Source: Rhodovastum atsumiense
Lineage (GTDB): Bacteria > Pseudomonadota > Alphaproteobacteria > Acetobacterales > Acetobacteraceae
Length of the DNA stretch: 34,319 nucleotides
NCBI GenBank assembly: GCA_026225115.1
Contig: JAMFSE010000050.1
Coordinates: forward strand, 1 to 34,319
Direction: 5' to 3'
The notes beneath the pieces are model-generated. The model ran no database searches. It was not told where the DNA came from and saw only the letters and a list, made by a program, of their open reading frames with translations. This document shows, piece after piece, positions 25,298 to 31,420 of the stretch. The translations under genes and the position numbers were made by a program. The stretch's first letter is position 1; the number at the start of each line of letters is the position of its first letter.

Positions 25298-25430
25298 GCC
25301 GCTTTTTGGAAAAAAGCGGCGCAAAAACTTTTTTGAATCTGGGCCATGGCCGTTGGCGTTTTCAGCGCCAATAGCCCAGATTCAAAAAGTCTTTTTGCTT
25401 CTTTTTCTTCAGAAAAAGAAGCGCTTCCCC
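25298..25430. repeat. Three-hairpin intergenic element, copy B
   Basis: The first hairpin is GCCGCTTTTT (25298-25307) with AAAAAGCGGC (25311-25320), followed by GCAAAAACTTTT. The centre is a long inverted repeat (TTTTTGAATCTGGGC near 25330-25344 against GCCCAGATTCAAAAA at 25374-25388) enclosing a smaller one (TTGGCG and CGCCAA). The terminal hairpin is GCTTCTTTTTC (25397-25407) against GAAAAAGAAGC (25412-25422) with a TTCA loop, then GCTTCCCC. It lies between the convergent ligase-reductase and monooxygenase genes. The centre differs from copy A in sequence but keeps its pairing. Confidence 0.75.
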
Positions 25431-25453
25431 GCTGCTGACTCAACCCAAAATGA

Positions 25454-26893
25454 TCAGGCTTCGACGTCGACGAAATCGGCGGGATTGAGCTTTCGCAGCC
25501 GGCGCCGGAAGCCGGCGGTGAGACCAGGGTAGATCACCGAGTTGCGCCCCTGTCGGTCCAGGAACCAGCTGCTGCAGCCGCTGGCCCAGACGGTGCCCGG
25601 CAGCCGGCCCGCCAGCCATTGGTTGTAATCCGCCTGGCGCGCGGCATCCGGCATGATCGGCCCGCGTTGCGCCAGCAGGCGCAGCCATTGCCGGACATAG
25701 GCGATCTGCGATTCCGCCACATGCACCGCCGAGGAATGGCTGAGCCCCGAATTGGGACCGAGCAGAAAGGCGAGGTTCGGAAAACCCGCGGCCACCGTGC
25801 CCAGATAGGCGCTGACGCCACGCTCCATCCACAGCTCGGGCAGGCGGTGGCCGGCAACGCCTCCGACCGGCAGGAGACCGTCCGCATCGGCGACATGATA
25901 GCCGGTGGCGAACACCACGTGGTCGGCCGCGATCCGCCGTCCGTCGGCAAGGATTGGGCCGTCGCGGTCGAACCCGGCCAGCGCGCCGCGCAGCAGGGTT
26001 ACGTCGGGACGCGCGAAGGCCGGCCAATAGTCGTCGGACACCATGATGCGCTTGCAGCCCAGCCGATAGTCGGGCCGAAGCAACGCCCGGGTCGCGGGGT
26101 CCGGCACTTCGCGCGCCAGCTTGGCGAGCGCCACCCGTTCGACAAGTGCTGCCATTGGCCGGTTGCCGAGGTTGCCGAGGCCCAGTGCCTCCAGCTGCCA
26201 GTAGCGGGCGCCGCGTTCCAGCCGGTCGAGCATCGGCAAGGCCCGGCCCAGGCGGCGGCGCCAAGCCGGCCGCTGCCGGTCGCCACGCGGGAGCACCCAG
26301 GCCGGCGTGCGCTGGATCGCCGTCACTCGCGCCGCCGTGCCGGCGAAAGCCGGGACGATCTGTACAGCACTTGCGCCGGCGCCGATCACCGCGACATGCC
26401 GGCCGGAGAGGTCCCAGCTGTCGTTCCAGGCGGAACTGTGGCACCAGCTGCCCGTGAAATCCGCCAGCCCCGGATAATCCGGCCGGCGCGGCCGGCTTTG
26501 CGGCCCTAATGCCAGCAGCACGGCGCGCGCCCTCACCGTCGTTCCGCCGATTTCGAGCCGCCAGGCATTGCCTTCCCAGTGCAGCCCGTCGACCTGGCTG
26601 TTCAGGCTGATGTGATCTTCAAGTTCTCGGGCAACGTCTGTGAGATAGGCGTGGATCTCGGCGCGCCCCGCAAAGCGTTGTGACCAGTCCGGATTGGGCC
26701 GGTTGGCCAGGCAGTAGAGCATGGATGGGACGTCGCAGGCGGCACCCGGATAGCGGGTATCGCGCCAGATCCCGCCGACCGCCGAGCCACGCTCGAAGAT
26801 GCGGAAGCGCCAGCCGTCGGCGGCGAGTGCCAGGCCTGCAGCCAGCCCGCTGAACCCGGCGCCCACCACTGCCACATCGAGCGTGGCAGTCAC
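25454..26893 (-). CDS. Flavin-containing monooxygenase, Baeyer-Villiger type
   Basis: The 479-residue product starts at GTG 26893, overlapping the upstream methyltransferase stop (GTGA). It has two dinucleotide-binding sites: GAGFSGLAAG (11-20) for FAD and VIGAGASAVQ near 175 for NADPH. YPGAACDVPSMLY follows the first. The Baeyer-Villiger fingerprint appears as F146-x-G148-xxx-H152-xxx-W156, but with N157 where P or D is usual. ATGYH occurs late, as in the family. It should insert oxygen next to a ketone or oxidise an aldehyde or a heteroatom, using NADPH and O2. In this cluster an aldehyde made by the thioester reductase is an attractive substrate. That link is inference. Confidence 0.87.
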   Translation of the reverse strand: MTATLDVAVVGAGFSGLAAGLALAADGWRFRIFERGSAVGGIWRDTRYPGAACDVPSMLYCLANRPNPDWSQRFAGRAEIHAYLTDVARELEDHISLNSQVDGLHWEGNAWRLEIGGTTVRARAVLLALGPQSRPRRPDYPGLADFTGSWCHSSAWNDSWDLSGRHVAVIGAGASAVQIVPAFAGTAARVTAIQRTPAWVLPRGDRQRPAWRRRLGRALPMLDRLERGARYWQLEALGLGNLGNRPMAALVERVALAKLAREVPDPATRALLRPDYRLGCKRIMVSDDYWPAFARPDVTLLRGALAGFDRDGPILADGRRIAADHVVFATGYHVADADGLLPVGGVAGHRLPELWMERGVSAYLGTVAAGFPNLAFLLGPNSGLSHSSAVHVAESQIAYVRQWLRLLAQRGPIMPDAARQADYNQWLAGRLPGTVWASGCSSWFLDRQGRNSVIYPGLTAGFRRRLRKLNPADFVDVEA

Positions 26894-27675
26894 GCCGCGT
26901 TGGCGGGCCGCCGGCCGCTGAGGACGAGGTAGCGGCGGTCGCCGGCGAGCTCGGCGCGATAATGGCGGATCAGTCCGCGGCCGGCGAAACGCGCCAGCCA
27001 GGCAAACGGGCCGCCGCCGCCGGGCAGCACACCGTTGATGGAGCGCAGGCCGAGCGCCAGCCGCTCGGTGACGTCATCGACGGCGTCGAGCGTGAGGCCC
27101 GCCGCGGTGATCGCGTCGCGCCACTGTGGCTCGGTCCAGCAGAAGGTGTCGGTCAGCCGGTAGAGGAGGTTGTTGCTGCCGCTGATGCTGACCAGCTCGG
27201 CGATGGCGAAGCGGCCGCCGGGCCGCAGCACGCGGTGCAGATTGGCCAGAAAGGCGGGCTTATCGGGATAGTGATGCGCGCTTTCCACGCAGAGTGCCGC
27301 ATTGGCGCTGGCGTCGGCCACCGTGCTGAGGCGCTGGGCATCATCGACGGCGAAGCTGACGCGGGAACCGGTCTGGCCGGCTGCGGACTGCGCGTGCGCG
27401 ATATGCGGCGGATAAAGATCGATGGCGCGATAGGAGGCCGGGTGGTGACGGGTGGCGAGGTAGTTCGCCTGCTCGCCGTTGCCGCAGCCTATTTCCAGAA
27501 CGTCGTGTCCGTCGATGCCGCCGAGCTGCTCGACAACATGGTCGCTGAAACTTTGCTGGCCTTCGATGAGGCTTTGGCCGGCATGAACGAATAGCGGATA
27601 GTGCAGCATCTGCTGCTTGCCGTAGACGGCGCGAAACGCGCGATCCATCGTCCAGTAGAAGGCCTCCATCGCCAT
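26890..27675 (-). CDS. Class I SAM-dependent methyltransferase
   Basis: The product has 261 residues from ATG 27675 (GGGG upstream); the frame can also start at GTG 27684. Motif I is DVLEIGCGNGEQANYLA (61-77). The acidic end of strand 2 is YRAIDLYPPHI, motif II lies near AALCVESAHHYPDK, and RVLRPGGRFAIAEL is the post-motif strand, all typical of small-molecule methyltransferases of the UbiE/sterol-methyltransferase-like kind. The N-terminus (YWTMDRAFRAVYGKQQMLHY) resembles those that act on lipids or quinones. It is the first gene of a two-gene operon with the monooxygenase. It is divergent from the desaturase gene at 27752 with about 75 bp between. Confidence 0.87.
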   Translation of the reverse strand: MAMEAFYWTMDRAFRAVYGKQQMLHYPLFVHAGQSLIEGQQSFSDHVVEQLGGIDGHDVLEIGCGNGEQANYLATRHHPASYRAIDLYPPHIAHAQSAAGQTGSRVSFAVDDAQRLSTVADASANAALCVESAHHYPDKPAFLANLHRVLRPGGRFAIAELVSISGSNNLLYRLTDTFCWTEPQWRDAITAAGLTLDAVDDVTERLALGLRSINGVLPGGGGPFAWLARFAGRGLIRHYRAELAGDRRYLVLSGRRPANAA

Positions 27676-27751
27676 AGCGCCCACCCCCGTGCCACGGCTG
27701 CCTTGCCCTCGGCTAGAGTCCTGCTAGCATATCGTAACGAGGAGATAAACC

Positions 27752-28825
27752 ATGTTCGCAGCGGCAAATGCGCCGGTTTTTGCCGCCTCCTCCGCGTTCT
27801 GGCGGGAGGTTCGGACCGAGACCGCCGCGGCGCTGGCGAGCAGGCCCGAGCATCCGTCCGTCGGCGATCCTCGCCTGCATCGAAAGGCACTCGTCATCGT
27901 AATGATCTTCCTGTCCGCTTATGCCGCTTTGCTCGCCGGCTTTGGTCCGGCGGCGGTTGTGCTGCTGGCCATGCTCCAAGGGGCGGCGGCGGCGACTTTG
28001 GGGCTCGGCGTTTTCCATGATGCGGGTCACAGCACGTTCTCGCGCCGTGCCGCCACCAACCGGCTGGTCGCCCGGGCCTGCTGCGTCATGCTGGGGCCGT
28101 CCCGTTTCTACTGGGACGTCAAGCACCACCGGCTGCACCACCGTGCCCCCAACATCGCCGGCTGGGACGACGATGTTGATGCCCGCGGCGTGCTGCGGCT
28201 GACGCCCGAGGATGCCTGGGCGCCGCGCTTTGCGGCGCAGCACCTGCGGCTCCCGTTCCTCTATGCGCTGAACACGATCGAATGGTTCTTTTTGAAGGAT
28301 TTCCTGTGCCTGTGGCGCGGGCGGTTGAACCCCTGGCAGCCGGCGCGGCCGACCGGCGCGGCGCTGGTGGAGTTCTGGACCGACAAGGCGCTGTGGTTTG
28401 TGCTGTTCGTGCTGCCGCCCTTTTTGCTGCTGCCGTTTGCCTGGGCGGTGATGGCGTTTCTCGCTTATCATTTCGTTTTCAGCCTGGCGCTGACATTCGT
28501 TTTCCAGCTGGCCCATCTGACCCCCGACATGGCTTTCGGCCCGCCGCGGCCAGGCGATGATTTCGCCAGCCACCAATTGCGCACCACGGCCAATTTCGCC
28601 ACCGGCAGCCTGTGGGTCACCTGGTTCACCGGCGGTCTCAATCACCAGATCGAGCATCATTTGCTGCCCGGCGTGGCGCATACGCATTACCGCATGCTGG
28701 CCCCTGTGGTCGCAGCGGCGGCGCGGCGGCACGGCCTGCCCTACCATGATCTGGGCGGCCTTAGCACCGCCATTCGCCAGCATGTGACCCTGGTGCGCGA
28801 GCTGGGATTGCCCCGCCATGGCTGA
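27752..28825 (+). CDS. Membrane fatty-acid desaturase
   Basis: The 357-residue product starts at ATG 27752, with GAGGAG about 7 bases upstream. All three histidine boxes of the di-iron membrane desaturase family are present: HDAGH (89-93), HHRLHH (125-130) and NHQIEHH, with Q299-I-E-H302-H303. Hydrophobic spans near 46-90 and 200-260 make the usual two hairpins. It should introduce a double bond (or hydroxylate or epoxidise) in an acyl chain bound to lipid, CoA or carrier, using O2 and electrons. No fused cytochrome b5 or ferredoxin domain is seen. Its stop overlaps the start of the cyclopropane synthase gene by eight bases, so the two are made together. Confidence 0.9.
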   Translation: MFAAANAPVFAASSAFWREVRTETAAALASRPEHPSVGDPRLHRKALVIVMIFLSAYAALLAGFGPAAVVLLAMLQGAAAATLGLGVFHDAGHSTFSRRAATNRLVARACCVMLGPSRFYWDVKHHRLHHRAPNIAGWDDDVDARGVLRLTPEDAWAPRFAAQHLRLPFLYALNTIEWFFLKDFLCLWRGRLNPWQPARPTGAALVEFWTDKALWFVLFVLPPFLLLPFAWAVMAFLAYHFVFSLALTFVFQLAHLTPDMAFGPPRPGDDFASHQLRTTANFATGSLWVTWFTGGLNHQIEHHLLPGVAHTHYRMLAPVVAAAARRHGLPYHDLGGLSTAIRQHVTLVRELGLPRHG

Positions 28826-29966
28826 CCGGGGCATGGAAGCAGCCGTCAGTAACCTGTTTGCCAAAGCCGGCATCGGCATTGGCGGCGATGGGCCGACCGA
28901 CATCACCGTCCATGACCCGCGCTTTTATTCGGCCGTGCTGCGGGACGGCGAGCTTGGCATGGGCGAGAGCTACATGGCGGGGTGGTGGGACACGCCCTCG
29001 ATTGATGCGCTTGCCACCCGCTTCATCGCCTCGGGACTGTTGGAGCAGGGCTATCGCAGCCCCGCCGTTGTTGCCTACGCGCTGCTGGCGCGGCTAAAGG
29101 GCGTGGGCAGCCGCCGCCGCGCCTTCGACGTCGGCGAGCAGCATTACGATCTTGGCAACGATTTGTTCGAGGCCATGCTCGATCCACGAATGATCTATAG
29201 CTGCGCGGACTGGTCCAGCGCCGAGACGCTGGAGGCGGCGCAGGAAGCTAAGCTGGAGCTGGTCTGCCGTAAGCTGGGCCTGCAGCCGGGCCAGCGCATC
29301 CTCGAGATCGGCTGCGGCTGGGGCGGCTTCGCGCGCTGGGCGGCCGAACGCCATGGCGTCTCGGTGGTGGGCGTCACCGTGTCGGTCGAACAGGCAGCGC
29401 TGGCGCGCCAGCGCTGCGCCGGCCTACCGGTCGAGATCCGCGTCTGCGATTACCGCGCCATCGAGGGCCAGTTCGACCATGTCGCCTCGATCGCCATGGT
29501 TGAGGCGGTGGGCCTGCGCTATCTCGACACTTATATGGAAACGGTGGCGCGCGTGCTGAAGCCGGAGGGGCGTTTTGTGCTGCACGGCTTTTACGGCAAT
29601 GAGCCGGTGGCGCCGCAGCACGCCCGCTGGCTGGATAAATACATCTTTCCCGGCGGCGCGGCGCCGGCGCTGTGGCAGATCATCAAGGCCGCGCAGGGGC
29701 GACTCGCCGTCGAGGCACTGCACCGCCTCGACGGCTATGACCGCACGCTTGGCGAATGGGAGCAAAGGTTCGAAGCCGCATGGCCGCGGCTGTCGGCGCA
29801 GTATGACGGCCGGTTCTACCGCATGTGGCGCTTCTATCTCGGGATCTCGCGGGCGATTTTCCGGGCCCGGCTGTGCCATGTCTGGCACATCGTTTTTTCG
29901 CATCAACTGCCGGGACGCGGACCCACGCCGATGTTCCTGCCGGTCGCCGAGATCGAAGCGCGTTAA
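28818..29966 (+). CDS. Cyclopropane-fatty-acid synthase-like SAM methyltransferase
   Basis: The 382-residue product has HYDLGNDLFEAMLD (109-122), MIYSCADW with the bicarbonate-associated Cys C129, motif I ILEIGCGWGGFARW (161-174), MVEAVG (227-232) with E229, LHGF with H256, KYIFPGG and Y340 in RMWRFYL. These correspond to the known C, E, H and Y residues of E. coli Cfa. The usual MFEHVG has become MVEAVG, with an Ala where His is common. The enzyme would add a methylene or methyl to a double bond, using SAM. Directly downstream of the desaturase that supplies a double bond, it fits conversion of unsaturation into a cyclopropane or branched group. The third hairpin element follows. Confidence 0.9.
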   Translation: MADRGMEAAVSNLFAKAGIGIGGDGPTDITVHDPRFYSAVLRDGELGMGESYMAGWWDTPSIDALATRFIASGLLEQGYRSPAVVAYALLARLKGVGSRRRAFDVGEQHYDLGNDLFEAMLDPRMIYSCADWSSAETLEAAQEAKLELVCRKLGLQPGQRILEIGCGWGGFARWAAERHGVSVVGVTVSVEQAALARQRCAGLPVEIRVCDYRAIEGQFDHVASIAMVEAVGLRYLDTYMETVARVLKPEGRFVLHGFYGNEPVAPQHARWLDKYIFPGGAAPALWQIIKAAQGRLAVEALHRLDGYDRTLGEWEQRFEAAWPRLSAQYDGRFYRMWRFYLGISRAIFRARLCHVWHIVFSHQLPGRGPTPMFLPVAEIEAR

Positions 29967-30000
29967 AGGATCTTATTTTCGAAATGATTCAAGTAAAGCG

Positions 30001-30120
30001 GTCGCTTTTTGAAAAAAGCGACGCAAAAACTTTTGTTACTTTCGAGCCGGGATCTTCGAGTGCCAATGGCTTCGCGCCGAGCGTCTTCCGGTTTTCTTCA
30101 GAAAGAGAAGTGCTTCCCCT
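30001..30120. repeat. Three-hairpin intergenic element, copy C (diverged)
   Basis: The first hairpin GTCGCTTTTT (30001-30010) pairs with AAAAAAGCGAC (30012-30022). Both arms changed together from GCCGC to GTCGC, so pairing is conserved. GCAAAAACTTTT follows as in copy B. The centre is eroded but keeps a GAGCCGG segment. The terminal arm is shorter (CTTC against GAAG near 30094-30110) and ends in TGCTTCCCC. It again lies between convergent genes. The paired change suggests selection on structure. Confidence 0.65.
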
Positions 30121-30163
30121 TAGCTGAAAATACAGGGTCAACTTAAAGATTCAGATCCAGCGC

Positions 30164-31177
30164 TCAGACCAGGCGGTGGAGCAACCGGTGATGGGCTGCG
30201 ACCGCCGTGCCGAAGCGCTGGTTGACGCGGTAGGGCAGGCCGCATTCGCGCGCGGTTGCCGTGATCAGCCGGGTCAGCGCCGGGTAATGGACGTGACAAA
30301 TGCCGGGGAACAAATGATGGGCGACGTGGGTATGCAGGCCGCCGCCGATGGCGGCCAGCAACCGGCTGTCGGGCGCGACATCGGTGGTGGTTGCCAGCAC
30401 ATGGCTTACATGGTCCTCGGGCAAGGCAGCGGGAAAGCTGTTGCCCTCGACCAGATGGGTGATCTGGAACAGCAGCAACATCGCCACCCCGGCCGCCATC
30501 TGGCCGGCGATGAACCCGCCCAGCACCAGGGCCGCAGGCTTTCCCGACAGCAGCAGCGGCAGGCCCAGCAGCACCGCCAGATAGAGCAGCTTGTTGACGG
30601 CCAGCCTTGCCAACGGCTGATTGTACCTGCGGGCCAGCTGGAAATCACGAATGAAGGCGAGATCAAGGAAGCCCATCGCATAGACCGCCCAGGCCAATCG
30701 CGACTGCCAGCGGCCGAGCTTCGAGCGCGGCTGCAATGGCGACACCCGGATCAGGCCGCGGGTGTCGAGCGCGTTATCCACCGCGCCGACGTTCATTACC
30801 CCATGGTGATCGTCATTATGGCTGCGCCGGAAGACGTTCGGGTCCATGCCGCATAGCGACATAACATGGGCCAGCCAGGCATCGATCCGCCGCCGCCGGG
30901 TGAACGCTGTATGCACGGCATCATGGGCGACGTTGACCAGGAGAAAAGCCTGGGCCAGGCCATTGGCAATCCACAAGGTCAGGAAAATCAGCGGCGCCAC
31001 GCCCGGCAGGCAAAGCAAAGCCAGCGTGCCGCCATGCACCGCCAGCCCCAACGCCAGCTTGACCCAGGCGCCAGGATCGGCACCGGGCCGGCGGCCGGCA
31101 AAATAAGTGTTAACCCGGGACCTTAGCAGGCGCCGGAAGCGGACAACATCCCCGAGGTCAGCCGGCACCATGTCCAT
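30164..31177 (-). CDS. Second membrane fatty-acid desaturase with a variant third histidine box
   Basis: The 337-residue product starts at ATG 31177 or 31171; neither has a clear ribosome site. Histidine boxes are HDAVH (85-89), HNDDHH (120-125) and HTHVAHHLFPG (282-292). In the third box the normal Q-x-x-H-H is H284-V-A-H287-H288, and a further His sits at 282. Hydrophobic spans occur near 40-80 and 190-240. It is a di-iron membrane oxygenase, perhaps with desaturase, acetylenase or hydroxylase activity. Sequence is only distantly like the desaturase at 27752. It transcribes toward the cyclopropane synthase, and element C separates them. Confidence 0.85.
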   Translation of the reverse strand: MDMVPADLGDVVRFRRLLRSRVNTYFAGRRPGADPGAWVKLALGLAVHGGTLALLCLPGVAPLIFLTLWIANGLAQAFLLVNVAHDAVHTAFTRRRRIDAWLAHVMSLCGMDPNVFRRSHNDDHHGVMNVGAVDNALDTRGLIRVSPLQPRSKLGRWQSRLAWAVYAMGFLDLAFIRDFQLARRYNQPLARLAVNKLLYLAVLLGLPLLLSGKPAALVLGGFIAGQMAAGVAMLLLFQITHLVEGNSFPAALPEDHVSHVLATTTDVAPDSRLLAAIGGGLHTHVAHHLFPGICHVHYPALTRLITATARECGLPYRVNQRFGTAVAAHHRLLHRLV

Positions 31178-31420
31178 TCGGGGAGCGTATCAGACTGGAT
31201 TTGGCGGTGCAAGCGTGGCGATTCGCGGAAGGACGACTGAAATCACCGGCCACAATGAGAGTCTTCTTGGTTTCACCGCGGCTTTTGCCTTCAGGGCTAT
31301 TGCCTTCGGGCCGGGCGGCGGGCGATAAAACGCCGTGTCCGCAAACCGAACCTTACACTCTGCATTGGTGATTGCGGCACTGGCGCAGGCAATGCGCGTT
31401 GCCGTGCAACGATCCGTTCG

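Noticed and set aside
25619-26509. Forward open frame of 296 codons antisense to the monooxygenase
   Set aside because: The opposite strand encodes a clear Baeyer-Villiger-type enzyme; this frame has no recognisable domain.
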